Source of the DNA: Arthrobotrys musiformis
Taxonomy: Eukaryota > Ascomycota > Orbiliomycetes > Orbiliales > Orbiliaceae
NCBI GenBank assembly: GCA_036971715.1
Contig: JAVHJL010000011.1
Coordinates: 496,001-560,000 of the forward strand
DNA: 64,000 bases
Direction: 5' to 3'
This document shows, piece by piece, positions 35,063-47,292 of this stretch. The notes under the pieces were generated by a model, which had not been told where the DNA came from, ran no database searches, and saw only the letters and a program-made list of their open reading frames with translations. Position 1 is the first letter of the stretch. Each line of letters opens with the position of its first letter. The position numbers were made by a program, and so were the translations under genes.

Positions 35063-36507
35063 TCACATCCCCCCAATCTTCCCGAACTGGAACCCACCGC
35101 TGCCCATAGGATTGACACCCTGTTGACTATTCTGTGGTGGCGGTTGGGCGTACGGGTTGATCTGCTGCTGCGGTGTCATAGGCCCAGGCGTCATGCCAGT
35201 ATTAGGGATTGGAGGGCCTTGGTTCGTTGGGGTAGAAGGAATATGGCCCCCATTAGGTTGCGCCCCAGCTTGGCCATTAGTATACTGAACGGCACCAGCG
35301 GTGTTAAGAGTAGGACCGGAATTACCGACCCCGTTCAAACCCCAAACCTGGCCACTAGAAGTTTAACACCACAAGTTAGCACCACTGCCACCGATCATAA
35401 AAATAAAACCAAAAAAAAAAAAAATCATGGAACGCACCAGTACTTCTCTTCATCAATCTTTCCCTCAAAGTACTTCCCCTTCATCGCAAAGAATATATGT
35501 CCTGTCAAAAGGCTGTCACTACCAGCCTGGTGCTGGGGCCCAACCCTCTGAATCCCCATATCCTCCGCAATATCCTGCAAACCGCCCTTTAGGGTTTTTA
35601 CCGACTTCATCAAATACTTAATGTCGTACAAAGCCGGGAAGAAGGTATGCAGGTACTTCCGGAATTCATTTTCCTCCGCAGGAAGCGCTTGACACAACAT
35701 GATCTTTACCAGGTATCCAAAGTCGTACCCACTGTGGAAAGATACCCACTTGACATTATCAAGGAGTACCAGTCCAGATGAAATAAGGAGCTCTCCAAAC
35801 TGTCCCACTTCGATCCCGTAGTCCTCGTGACGTTTGAAGTCGATTCCAGATTTCGTCAGCAGATCGATAGAATCCTGCGCGTACATGTCGTTTGCGAGTG
35901 AGAACTGAAAGTTGAATTGCCAGGTGGACACTGGTTCCGGTGTTTTGCCGTTCTCGTCGTAAAAGGTTATGCCCAACTGTATTATTTTGAGCATATCCAC
36001 GTTACAACGAAGCGTCTGATAATGGTAGTCTGCCTTGCTACGGAAGCCACCGATCGGCCGGGCTACTATTCCAGGAAACTCAGTATCCATCGCAATATAC
36101 GGATAGTCCTCAACCAGATCCCTCAGAACTGCGATCTCAGACTCCAGATTCGCTTTCCAAACTTCTCTTATCGCGGTTGCTGCTGCTGCTGCTGCCTGCT
36201 GCTGTAACGACTGCTGCTGCTGCGTCGCAGCTTGGGAGTGGAGCGATTGCTGAGAGTGCTGCTGCTGCTGTTGGGCATGTTGAGCGTGTGCTACCTGTTG
36301 CTGTAACGCTTGCTGATGTTGGGATTGTTGGGCGTGTTGCTGATGATGTGACTGATGTTGGAGATGTTGTTGATGCTGAGGTTGCATCTGGTGATGTGCG
36401 AGATGGTGAGAGCCATGGTGGGGGTTGCCATGTAGAAGATGTTGGTTTCCGAAGGGCGAGGAGGAGTGCATGGGCGGCCCGAAGGCATTGCCCCGAGCTG
36501 GAGGCAT
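35063..36507 (-). CDS. POP2: Caf1/Pop2 deadenylase of the CCR4-NOT complex
   Basis: 3'-to-5' poly(A) exonuclease that shortens mRNA tails in the cytoplasm. Exon 1 36507-35438, intron 35437-35355 (83 nt, GTGCGT to CTAG), exon 2 35354-35063; 453 aa. Residues 1-110 are rich in Gln and His (runs of QQQ, HHQQH) and disordered. The DEDD nuclease domain spans about 112-357: D141 and E143 in AMDTEFPG, D262 in SFHSGYDFGYL, and H326/D331 in QHQAGSDSLLT, so all catalytic positions are present. The splice joins EEKYC to GQVWGLNG, matching the family's KYCG motif. The C-terminal 95 residues are Gly/Pro/Gln-rich. Transcribed divergently from the complex I gene at 37198. Confidence 0.95.
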
Positions 36508-37197
36508 GGTGGCGGTTGATCGAGCGAGACGAAGGGAAGGACGAAGACGGAAAGGTGGAGTATCTGTTATCTAGAAGGAGAGGAGTATCTATAGAGATCA
36601 ATTCGAGACGTGGAGGTGAAGAAGATGTTCGATGAGTCCATCGGGTGGTTTGACCGCAAGAAGGAAGGAAGCCGGGGGGTCTAGCACAGGAGGGCAGCCA
36701 TTATAGGAAAGCCTCTCGATAGCAAGTTCGTGTTAGGAATAAGCCCCAGCGGCACACCCAAGAAGCGTCGTCCCAATGCGTGTATCCTATCGATGAGGGG
36801 AAATATCAGTCGTCCGCTGGTGGATCCCGTGTGATGGATGGAGGAAGTCGTGAAGTTGGAGATGTCTATATGATAGATGAGAGTAGTCGTTGAAGCACAG
36901 TCGTCGAGAGTATGTGAACGAACGTGGGTTTGCAGGGACGAGAGACGTTGTGTGGTTTCGAACGTTCGGATGCCACCAGCCACAAGTTGCGCCACAGTTA
37001 TGCCACCAGCCACACAGCCAGGCATTCCAACGTCTCCAAACAATGTCAACGACCGCTGTCGTTCGAACATCCAATCACCGTCCTCCCATTTCAACCTCCA
37101 CAGCGTCACTTCATCGGCCGGTATCAACATCGTAAGTCCCCTCCCATGGCTTCAATGGGTCTCTGCATATGCTAACTATCGTATGTAATAGCCCATC
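36508..37197. promoter_or_regulatory. Shared divergent promoter region of the Caf1 and NDUFB3 genes, with a leader intron
   Basis: About 690 nt between the two start codons. On the plus side a leader intron 37132-37191 (60 nt, GTAAGT, branch GCTAAC, ATAG) ends six bases before the NDUFB3 start. A repeated CCACCAGCCACA element occurs twice near 36973-37014. ORFs crossing the region are shadows. Confidence 0.6.
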
Positions 37198-37527
37198 ATG
37201 GTCGACAAATTCAATCCTCAGTCCCTCCTCCGCGCCGGCCGGAACCTCCAAGACCCATGGGCGAGACGGTATATACCACCCTCCCCTCCATCCCGATCCC
37301 CAAGAAATAGAGATATAATTTCTAATACCTGTCCATTTGCATGATATAGTGAAACCTGGCGCTACACCGGTCCCTTCACTCGTATCAATCGCTTCCGAGG
37401 GTTCTTCCCAGGCCTTGGGATCGCATCTGCCGCCTTCGCCGTATACTGCGCTGCAGAGTATCTCTTTTTCCCGGCACCAAGTCATGGTCACGGTCACGAA
37501 AGTGGACATGGAGATGGACATCATTGA
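37198..37527 (+). CDS. NADH:ubiquinone oxidoreductase B12/NDUFB3-type subunit
   Basis: Accessory single-span subunit of the membrane arm of mitochondrial complex I. Exons 37198-37268 and 37350-37527 (intron 81 nt, GTATAT to ATAG) give 82 aa. The sequence MVDKFNPQSLLRAGRNLQDPWARRETWRYTGPFTRINRFRGFFPGLGIASAAFAVYCAAEYLFF shows the conserved DPWARRExWR and F-x-R-x-x-PGxGIA features of the family and one membrane segment at about residues 45-64. The tail is His/Gly-rich (HGHGHESGHGDGHH). The start is supported by the leader intron just upstream. It is too short and too split to stand out as an ORF. Confidence 0.9.
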
Positions 37528-39192
37528 GTTCTGAACAATTGACGCGATTATGGATCTAAGAAATACGAGGGGCGAGGAGGGTGTTTACACAAAACGATAG
37601 GCTACCAATTACGGGAGAAACCCCTGCAGCTAGGGCTTTGGTTATAGATTCATATATCTACAGCCAACCCTTCTTTTCAAGAAGAGACTCTCGAATATGA
37701 GGAGAATATTCCAACATGGAGGATTGGCTTATACGACTCCGACAAGGCCACCACTTGAAGGATATAAAAAAAAACCACTTGTACACTGCGAACAGCGAAA
37801 AGACACAGCGACGATATACCTTGAAGTTTTCGTTTTTGCCTATACGAGGTTTTCATATACCTCTTTGTACATATTAATACAATCATCTTAACTGTACAAT
37901 CTAACAACCCTCCCTTCATACCCCCTACCTCCCTATTCCCCCACAGGAATCACCTATCATATCATCCGCCTCCAAACGGATACATCTCCACCACCTCACC
38001 CGCCACCCTTCCAGAATATCCCCAACCTCCACAGTAACCACACGCCACCAAAATAAATAATATAACATCCTCAAACCCCCGGCACATCTCGGAGTAATCT
38101 AAACAAATATATATATATAAGCCAAAAGCCAAAAAAACACCAAGGCAACCAAGAAAATCCCCCATCGGGTAGTTTGTGACCTGCATCATGTAACACACAC
38201 TCTTTCATGCATCCCGCCGCCGCCGTCAGCGGCGAAAAAAGCCCCAGTCGCCGGCGGCAAGCGAAATTACGTTCCGGTGGACTCGACGCCTGGCGACAGC
38301 CCACTGTGTATTCATGTACACAAAGTACTCTAAAAAAAAGGCGCCATTCCGGAGCCCTTGGGCGGGCCTGGGTAACTAGTCCCCCGGGGTAGAGTATGTA
38401 ATTATAGATATTCTGTGAAATGCATATATATGGACACGAAGTTTAATTCAACATGCTGTTTCGAGAATAGCTCTGATATAATCTATTGTGGGGACCTGCA
38501 TACGCGCAGCCAATCTGTAATAAACTTTGGAGAGAATTCGAAAATGCCATTCTGCATCTACTAAAGTAGTATAGTAATAGAACGAAGCGTTCAAAAAGAC
38601 ATTAACTTATTAAAGAAAAGGAACAAGGACTACTTTTTCGCATAAGCATCCGAGGCGAGTATACGTAAGAAAGGCTAACTTGTAAAACGTGAGAGAAAGG
38701 GGACAGGAGGAGAGTAAAAGGATAGAGAAGTAATAAGGATAGTAGTAATGGGGAGAAGAAGAAAAACACCAATCTTTCTTTTATCTAGGTATAAACGAGT
38801 GACAAAGGGGGTATAAATCCCATTTTTGCATCGAGAGCTGAAGCTCAATCGACCGGGGAAAACTTCCAAAGAAAAAGACAAAGAGACAAAAAAATAACGC
38901 CTATGTAACATGCGGACTAGCCCTAAAAAATCAAAAACATCAAAACAGAAATTGTCAAAGGAGTGGGCTGTAGTCGAATACTTCTTTGATGGCCTGGTGG
39001 TTCAAGAAACAAGAGAAGGGGAGTGGGATATTAGGATTAAAGAGCATAAGATTCGTAAGAAAAGAAAAGCGTAAAAGAAAGTAAAACTGCCTCCAATCCA
39101 TACCATACCGTGACAAAGAGTACCTCATCCCATCTCTGTGATAACAATATCACATCATAACCCTGTAATAAAAACGAGGGTTTTGTATTTTA
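37528..39192. other. Convergent intergenic region
   Basis: Holds the 3' regions of the NDUFB3 gene (+) and of the DUF4203 gene (-). ORFs here have no domain. No gene seen. Confidence 0.5.
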
Positions 39193-42100
39193 TTATATTC
39201 CCTTCGCCTTGTCTTGCATCCTCTTCATGGCCTCTCGGTGAATAGAGAGCATGTCTCGATTCCTATATCTATCCTCTACCATGTTGTCCCTCATTGCTTT
39301 CTCCATCTCCTTCTGTTTTCCGTACATATTTTGCATTGCGCTCTCTTGGATCATCTCATTTCGTCGACCCTGGATCGAGTTATGTGTCCTTGCACTAATG
39401 ACTTGGTCCTGCATCAACGATTCCCTCCAAGCCTTCAACATGTTTTCTCGACGGTCACCCGGAGTCTGTTGTGGGGGCTGTGGGGGCGCCATTTCGACTG
39501 CACCGTGAGGAACTGGGATACTAGGCATCAAGGGTGATGATGGAATGATAGGCGAGATTGGAGCCATGTATGGGCTGTAGCTTCCCATCATACCAGGCTG
39601 CATCTCCATAGATGGAATACGGCTGCTTGGGGCGATGCTACCGATCATGCTGGCAGCGTAGTTTGTTCCGCTGCTGCTACGTTGCTGTTGGATCATCGAA
39701 GCACCAGATGCTGAGCGTCGGTTCAAGCTTAAGGTAGAAGCGGAAGCGTTTGGCAAGCTGGGATTTTGGAAAGCGGGCTGTGGCTGTGTGATCGACTGGC
39801 CGTAAAGAGTGGTGTTATCGGCGACAGTAGAGAAGTTTGGTGTGGCTTTAAGCATACTTTCGCGCTTGGTCAAGAGAGTTTCGCACATAGGAGGAAGTTG
39901 GCTGGGTGTCGGTGAAACAGATCGTTGTGCCATCCCTTCAACATCCTCGGGTGGAGATTCGGCGTTCGGTTGGTTGGTGACTGGTGGCTGGGCAGGTGCT
40001 TGACCGTTGCGTGATGGGGGTGGGGAAGCGACGACGACTGTGGGGATCTGTGGGGATAAGGGCATCATGGGCGAGGTTGGAGTTTGAACCTGATAGACAT
40101 GTGTCGGGACTTGCATCGCAACTGTCTGTCCTTGCGCTACTGGGATAAAGGTAGGCGCCTCACGGATCGTGGTCAAGGTATTGGTCCTGCTAACAGCGTT
40201 TCCAGCTTGCATAGACTGGTAGGTATCACTTCTGCTTAGGCCTTGGATTGGAGGTGGGACCTTCGCAGAAGATGCACCTTCCTGCAATTCCATGACGTGA
40301 ACAGGAGCAGCCTTTTCCTGAGCGGTCTCAGCAGTCTCAAGTGGCTCAATATCATCGTATTGTGGCTCATCGGCAGGATCGAGATGCTTAGCCCATTCAC
40401 TGACTCGGTATGTCTTAACGATTTTCGATGGCGGGCGGATGCTTTGGAGGCTTCCATGTTTGAGGGGAGCCGGGGGACCAACAGCTGGAGCCTTGGCTTC
40501 CTTTCGAGATTTTGGTTGGCTAGCAGTGTCCTTAGCTGGCGAACCCGGAGCGGCGGCCTCCTCTTGCTTGACTGAGCTGACCACAGATGCTCTTCGAGAT
40601 TTTGTCTTCTCCTCGGTGGCTTTCTCAGGAACTTCCTTCTCGCTCGCAACTCCTTCCGATGGCGGGGGTGCTAGAGACTGTCGTCGAGATGTAGCTTTTG
40701 TAGGCTCGATTGGCGAAGTTGGTGTTGATTCCTTCTTTACTTCGACAGACTTCTCAAGTTCTTTCTCATCCTTGGGTCCCTCAACTGGCGATAATGCGAC
40801 TTGCGAATGCACTGACAACGGCCTATTTGACTTATTGGATCGCTGCGAGGCCCTCCTTACCAAAGAAACAACCGACATCCGCTTGTTAGAAGACAACGAG
40901 TTACGTCGTCCCTTAAGAGAAATAACAGATCGTCTTCTTCCAGTATCTTCACCAACAAGTGGCATCTCATCCTCGGACCTCTCATCCTCTTCATCATCGA
41001 GAACGCCAGCAACAGAGGATGCTGCATCATCGTGTGGGATTTCTGGGGTATCGTTTAGCGGTTGAATCGAAGCAACACTGATAGCCATAGACTTTCTCTT
41101 GTCATCATGAACGGAATCTGCAAATGTAGCGAGGGAGGAGGCATCATCGTCATCTTCCTGTTGGTTTGGGTCAATGATAACAGTGTGAACGGTAGTTAGC
41201 CCTGCGACACCATTTGTAGCAGAGGATCCTGGTGCAGTTGGTTCTTCGACATCGCCCTTCTCTCGGATCACGACAGCGGGGGCAAAGAATTTTGGTTCTG
41301 GTGGGCCGGTGGGAGCTGGAGCTTCAACTGGAGCAGGGACGGTTTCGGGTTGCGCCTGTGCAGTAGCCTCTCCTTCCCGAGCGTGGGGTGGCACTGGTAC
41401 CTGGCCTTCGGTTCCAGGAACCCCCTGGCCCGAAGCAACCTTGTGCAATCCAACCATTTCAATATTGTCAGCAACAACATTCTTCGAGCTGCCACCGTCA
41501 GTGGAGTTCTTAGAACTTTGTGGTAATCCAGAGTCCTGGCTCAGATGTTTCTGGTTCAGATCCGCACTGGCGCTCAGACTAGTTGTCTGATCTTCAGGAA
41601 CAAGGGTAGTTGTAGTATGTGACTTATCACCGTATTGCTTCTCCCATATTTCACGGTCACGCTGAGCAGCCTGTTCAACTCGGCGGCCGTTCTCGGCCTC
41701 CATGGCCTCAAGATCGGCTTGACGTTGTTGACGGACCTCCTCACGCTCCTCACGCTTCTGCTTGATGACTTGCCCTATATAGACGTTAGTATACCAACCC
41801 GAGACCGACATGAAATTTTATGAGACGTACAAAGTTTCATCTGGGATATTATTCCAAAACAAGTGATGACAACGATAGCGGCGATTTCGACTCTGATACC
41901 TCGAGTCAACGGGAAGGTTTTGGTTTCGAGAGGGAAGATATTATCGTTCAACCCTGTTCAAACCATGTTAGTGAATTATTTCCGATCATAGAACAGAATA
42001 TTTTCCGTACCCCAGACATATAGCCAAAATTCCTTCAACCCAGCTCTCGAGAAAAAGTCGATACCAAGCACCGTACAGGTAGCCCCGGAAAATGCGATCG

Positions 42101-43065
42101 AAAATATCATACCGTATGGTCGGGTAGTGTGGTGGAGTGCGAGACAGAATAAACCAATGCTAAAACAAAGAATGAAAATGATTTTTTGATATCCGCCTTG
42201 GACAAGACCGCCGGCCTTCAAAACAAGGACTATCCGAAGTATCAAAATTAGCAGAGTTCATGACTTTCAAGAAAGGGACCACACATACACCACTGAGCCA
42301 AACAGAAACCACCCAACAAGCATGCTAAAACCTCGGTGACTTCTGGGAATATGACAGCCAGACCACCGAATATCATACCAGTGAGAGCAATAGCAGCGAC
42401 ATATCCTCCTTGCAATGCGTTGGAAACAGGCGGGTTCATAACATATATTATCAGTACTGAAACGCCCAAGCTTGCCAACAGACAAGTGCTCAGGAAAATA
42501 TGAATTCTAGCGAAAAGTCAGCACCAAAATAGTTTCCCAGACCCAGTCAAATATCAACTCACTGCTTATGTCTAACACCGGCGAGAGTATAAGGCACACC
42601 GGCGACAAGAAGAAGAATACCAGCGAAAGCGAAAGCGGGAGTCAGAGGCGGTGTATACGGGAGCCCGTTCTTATCGGGAACAACGCTCGTCTCGGCCGCT
42701 GCATTGTCGCCAGAAACTGTCGGAGCAAGATCTGTTTGTGTCGGAACGGTAGCACTCGACGATTGACTCTTTGGTTCTGATTTGTCTCCCTCGTCGCTGG
42801 ACGTTGTTGGATCACTGCGTCTCGAAGATGTTGTAGGCGTAGACCTCGGGGCCGATGTCGTAGCTGGTTCGGTCGTACCCTGCTGTCCTTCTTCTTCTTG
42901 CCTCTTTCCCAGTTTCGATGCTAATGCTTCCTTATCGGCAATATATGTGACAATAAACCCTCGCTCGACGACAACAGCTCTTTCGTCTCGAATGGCATAT
43001 CCCGAGATAACTGGCAGCAGCGAGCACACTGCAAGGCCAACTCGCAGCCAACTTGTGGCCCTCAT
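39193..43065 (-). CDS. Polytopic membrane protein with DUF4203 (TM7S3/TM198-like) domain and very long cytoplasmic tail
   Basis: Five exons: 43065-42563, 42506-42289, 42229-42011, 41953-41831, 41774-39193, with introns of 56-59 nt; 1214 aa. Residues 1-21 form a signal peptide (WLRVGLAVCSLLPVISGYA). A Ser/Thr-rich extracellular stalk follows to about residue 140. The DUF4203 membrane domain, with about seven hydrophobic spans, covers about 145-355 (LTPAFAFAGILLLVAGVPYTL, MIFGGLAVIFPEVTEVLACLLGGFCLAQW, IIFILCFSIGLFCLALHH, IRVEIAAIVVITCFGII). The last exon encodes about 860 residues: a basic/acidic coiled coil (QKREEREEVRQQRQADLE), then a long disordered Ser/Pro-rich region and a helical C-terminus (RENMLKAWRESLMQDQ...YRNRDMLSIHREAMKRMQDKAKG). 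The biochemical role is unknown; a membrane-anchored scaffold is a guess. Confidence 0.85.
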
Positions 43066-46000
43066 TGTGAGTTATAAGTATATAGAAGTCGAATATGTCG
43101 TTTTCCTGTGATCCTTGCCAAAGGGGTATTTATTCAAAGGGTTATAAAAGAAGGGAATGAACAATCGCGAAGGAAAAGGATCTCGACAAGAATGGTATAG
43201 TGGGTCTCCAGCGAAATTGTGCGTATAAGAATAGTATATATTCAAGGCGTCGTGGTCATTACAGACGGGCGGGAAAAATGAAATAACGGCGCGAAAGGGA
43301 GGAAAGGTAGTTTGTATGCTGAACACAGTTAGTTGATATCAATGCGATTGGACCTCTGCCCGAGTAAAATTGGCACCGGGCGTGAAATGGCAAAGTGAGA
43401 ATACGCCATCATGTGGAAGCCTGCACTTACAGACGAAGGATTAGTTGCTATGGAATCGGGTCGGTTAATACATTAAGGATGCTGGTGATGTTGGTGATAA
43501 TAATCCGTGAGGCCGAGGAAGGATATAGGATACTATCCAGCTGCAACGGGAGGATGGATATCGATTTGTGTTGGCCGTGTGGTGTCTGTGGTTCTTCTCA
43601 ATTCGACTGCAACCTCAACTCCAAGAGTGCCCAAAGTTGTATATCAAACGATCGATCGAGATATCGGTGCTATCTAAGGAATGACGGCAAAGTTGGAGAA
43701 CGAAGAATTAAACGAAAGGACAGTCTGCCAGCATTGCACGGGAAAGCCGCACGGGCACTGCAGAAAGAAAGAAAGAACGAACGAACGAAAAAGAGAGGAA
43801 TAGGAATATTAAGAGGGTCAAGAGATGCCAGCAGGAATGCAAGCAAGGGAAAAGAAGGAAAGAGTGGTTGTGGATGGTGGTGCAGAAATAGCACACTCTG
43901 CGACGACGAAGGAACTTGCCTTGTCGCTCGCTGCAGGTAAGTAAAATTGCTCCCGCGTCATTGGAATCAATTCGAGGAGCGCGCCTCTCAAGACTTCGAC
44001 ACAGGTACTTCATCCGGGGAGGTGCATCGGCATCATCGTGGACCAAGCAGAAACCACCCGTTCGATAGTGGGATGTCCCCATGCAAGGTCCCAATGTCTC
44101 TCTCTCACGGTCTCGTCTTGTGTAATAACTCGACAGGCCTATAACGAGTCCTATCACGGCTAGACTGCAGGCCAAAAATCGCATCCGTGACGCTTCATTG
44201 GTCGGGGCCGCGGTTTCTGCAGACACCGTGCGAGCTTGGGACATGGCCCACACACACCAACGGCCGGCCAGGCAAGCTTGGACGGGGCTAATCTGCGGCA
44301 CCACCAGCTGCAAGGAACAGTAGTTCCTACCTTTTCGTCCTAGGGGCATCGGTAGACGCTTCCCGATTGCTGTCAGAACTTACATGGGAAGGACGGCTGC
44401 TACCTCACTCAGAGCCTTAAGTCAGTAGTTCGCCGTTCCAGAGCCCAAAGCTTCGCCATCATGCGCATGATATGCAAAATAAATACCAAAGGGTGGCGGC
44501 ATCATATGTAAACCAAAAAAAGGTTTTCCGACTCCCCTGTTTCTCCTTCATATCTCCAGATATCAGATGGGCCCAAAGGATAAATACAGTAATTCCGAAC
44601 TAACTACTACCAACATCCGGCTCAGTTCTTGCAGTCACTTGATCTCAGTAGTCGAGATTTGACCCTTAGGAGTGCAGCGCCCTCTTGCAAAATTTCCGTT
44701 CGCAACCGGAAAATCCATATCGAAAAAATACCAGTCCAATTCTGGTCCCGGCGACGCTGATCTCAGGCCGGGACCTCACTGCCGGAGTCCATAATACGTA
44801 AGGACATATTATCGAGGGACTCGTCTATCTCCTGTCATCATCGCTTCACCATATTGCGTACAGAATGCTGAATCCAAGGGAGATCCATTTTACATGCAAG
44901 AAAAAGGGCCACCAGACAGGACCTCCTCAGAGGACATGCAATATCGCACAAGTCCCACAACCGCACAAAGTCCCAAATATACTAATTCCAACCGTCTACC
45001 CCTCTCTTCAGCTCTCGCCCAAGCTGTCACCCCATGCAATCCAATCAATCAGTTAATCCCAGCTTTTAACTTTCGATTGGCACCATCGGCTCGCGATACA
45101 AGTGGACATGGATGTCGTTCGCCCTGTCGCTTAAGCGAAATTAGATCAGAAGAACCTGCAATCGAAACGAACCAGTCCCACGGAAAACGTGGTTTTTCTC
45201 CTTCGCCTGGAGCTCACTTTATTTGCTGAGACAAAAGAAACCTCCCCACGAACCCCTTCAGGGGTATTTTTCCATCGATGGGGGGGTTTCCTCGCCTTCT
45301 TCTTCTTCATTTGAAATTAATAAGAAGAAAAACCCGAGGCCTGTCAGCAACGGGTAAAGAAAAAAAACCTCCATAGAACAAGACGGAGGAGTTTTCTTTG
45401 GAACAGTCTAAGAAAAGAGGTCTGACATATGCTCTTTCCGCAAGTGGGGTGGACGACTTCCCCCTACATATGGCCGTGACCGTTTGTCTACGTAACCGGG
45501 CATCTGAGACCGAAGGCCAGAAACGCCAACGAACGCCTCATTGTCAGATATTAAAATTTAAGGCCGTGCGAGTTGATACAGCTGCCGACGCCAATTTTGG
45601 GCACTTTGCCCCAGCTTTTCGAATTTTCCTGCCCCCATCATATGAGGCTTGCAGGTGGGCGCCCAACGATCGAGATGCGCGATGCATCCAGAACGCCTGT
45701 TAGATCAACCTCTTATCGACCTCACTTCACGCCGAAGGCTAACTAGTCTGTTGAATGACTTATAAACTTTCCTAATCAATTAATTAACCTTGGTCTATTA
45801 ACAGCTGTCATTTCTTGTGCGATGTCTACAGATCTTCCCCCCCAGCCGACGGAAAGCTGGACCAAATGGTCAATGCAATTGGGCACGCATGATAATTGGA
45901 GGCTAAAAAAGTCGACCCGTGTTTCAATTTTGTCAATAAATGTCTTTGTGTAACAAGGCCCGCTGACCCCGAACCACGGCCATCCAGGACGACCGAAAAT

Positions 46001-46956
46001 GGGGTGAACAAAGCACATCCAACCAACAGACACACCAAACACAACAGACAAACCAACCAAAACCAACCTTCCAACGCACCACAACGAACCAAAATGAATT
46101 TTCGTGAGCTTCTGCGATTCAATCAAAATCGCAAGCACAAGATCCTAGCTTCTTCTCCACTTTCCCCATCAAGTTTTTGGCCCAGTCCCGGCCACCCCGA
46201 TCTCGATCTCGCTTCTCGCCCAACAAAAGAACTCAGCACCAATTGAGGAAGTGAGTGGTCGAAATTCTTAATCTTAGACAAATCAATCAATTATCAGTGC
46301 TCCCCATGCAAGCCGAAGCATTCACGGGGAATGTCCATCAAACCAATTGCCAACACGACTCGAACGAAATAGAAAAGGAAAAGGAAAAAAGCAGAACGTC
46401 AGCCTTGCGGCAGAAAATTCCAAGGATCGAAGATCTGGTGGCTCTCCTTTCACGGGAGGGAAGCGCGCCTGCATGACGTCTGCCACACTCAAATCATCAT
46501 TCGACAAAAAACGTGATATGATTCGATTCTGGACTGACTTTTCGATAATTTTACACCCTCCAAAAGAGCATTCCTTTCGTGTCGGAGACCTTAAACTGAT
46601 CACGCTTTTAAACCTGTATAATGCTGCCCCCGGTACCCGGTCGGTAATATCACGAAGCAGGGTAATCAAATTTTGTTAGTACGGCAGCAGCTGAAATCGA
46701 ATGGTTTTTTTTCGTTCCGGGGCTATGTAGCTGCCGAGGTTTTAGAATCCGTCAGAAAGTAAATTGCACTCTGCGACAGTTTATGCTCCAGCGTTTTGAG
46801 TCGGAATATACCACAAACTACAACAACAGAAACATTCTATCGAATATTCCACTTTTTTTTTTTACTGACAGCTAGGAACCTACCGAACTCCTTCCCAACG
46901 GTTTAGGAAGCATCTACCCCTCTTTGGGTGTTTTAGAAGAAGCTAACGATACCCCG
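43066..46956. other. Gene-poor tract upstream of the DUF4203 gene
   Basis: No gene I can support. The first few hundred bases are the DUF4203 promoter side. ORFs at 43395-43940 (+) and 43708-44349 (-) overlap and have random-looking sequence. A CA-rich leader-like stretch at 46017-46093 precedes a 51-codon ORF (46094-46246) with no family signature. A cluster of hairpins lies at 45237-45396. Confidence 0.4.
45237..45396. repeat. Cluster of consecutive short hairpins
   Basis: GAAACCTCCCC at 45237-45247 pairs with the GGGGGGGTTTC near 45280-45290 (one mismatch), enclosing CCCC/GGGG 45253-45264 with a TTCA loop and the palindrome CCATCGATGG. A TTCTTCTTC/GAAGAA stem, an ACCCG/CGGGT stem (45332-45355) and a CCTCC/GGAGG stem (45368-45389) with flanking AAAA/TTTT follow in series. 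Confidence 0.6.
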
Positions 46957-47292
46957 CTAGCTAACCAACGTTTGCAATATAGATTTTACTATCAAAGACA
47001 GGATGTCCCGGTCTACAAGGGCGAAATAATCCGCTATTTGTTCAAAACGGAGGCTGAAGTTTTTCTGAGACTTTATTAGATACCAGTTTCTCACGAGACA
47101 ATCTCGAAAGGCGTAAAGTTTCAAGTCTAAAATCTTTTCTACAAGCTTCTCCTCTTTTCCCCGGGTATACACCAAGCTTTTACTCCCCGGTGTAGATGTA
47201 TACCTCGGGCGCTCATAACCAGGATATCTAAACAGTTGCATAACCATTTCCAATCTAATTTTTTCAAAGACATCGAGTGCACTAAGATGCAT
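46957..47292 (-). CDS. Hypothetical protein, orphan ORF
   Basis: 111-aa ORF with a natural-looking composition (MHLSALDVFEKIRLEMVMQLFRYPGYERPRY..., LVEKILDLKLYAFRDCLVRNWYLI). I recognise no domain, see no membrane segment or signal peptide, and could not confirm introns. It sits alone in a gene-poor tract and may be a fragment of a decayed gene or chance. Confidence 0.25.
   Translation of the reverse strand: MHLSALDVFEKIRLEMVMQLFRYPGYERPRYTSTPGSKSLVYTRGKEEKLVEKILDLKLYAFRDCLVRNWYLIKSQKNFSLRFEQIADYFALVDRDILSLIVKSILQTLVS

Noticed and set aside
46094..46246. 51-codon ORF after a CA-rich leader-like stretch
   Set aside because: The leader is suggestive, but the peptide has no conserved feature and no intron or second exon could be established.
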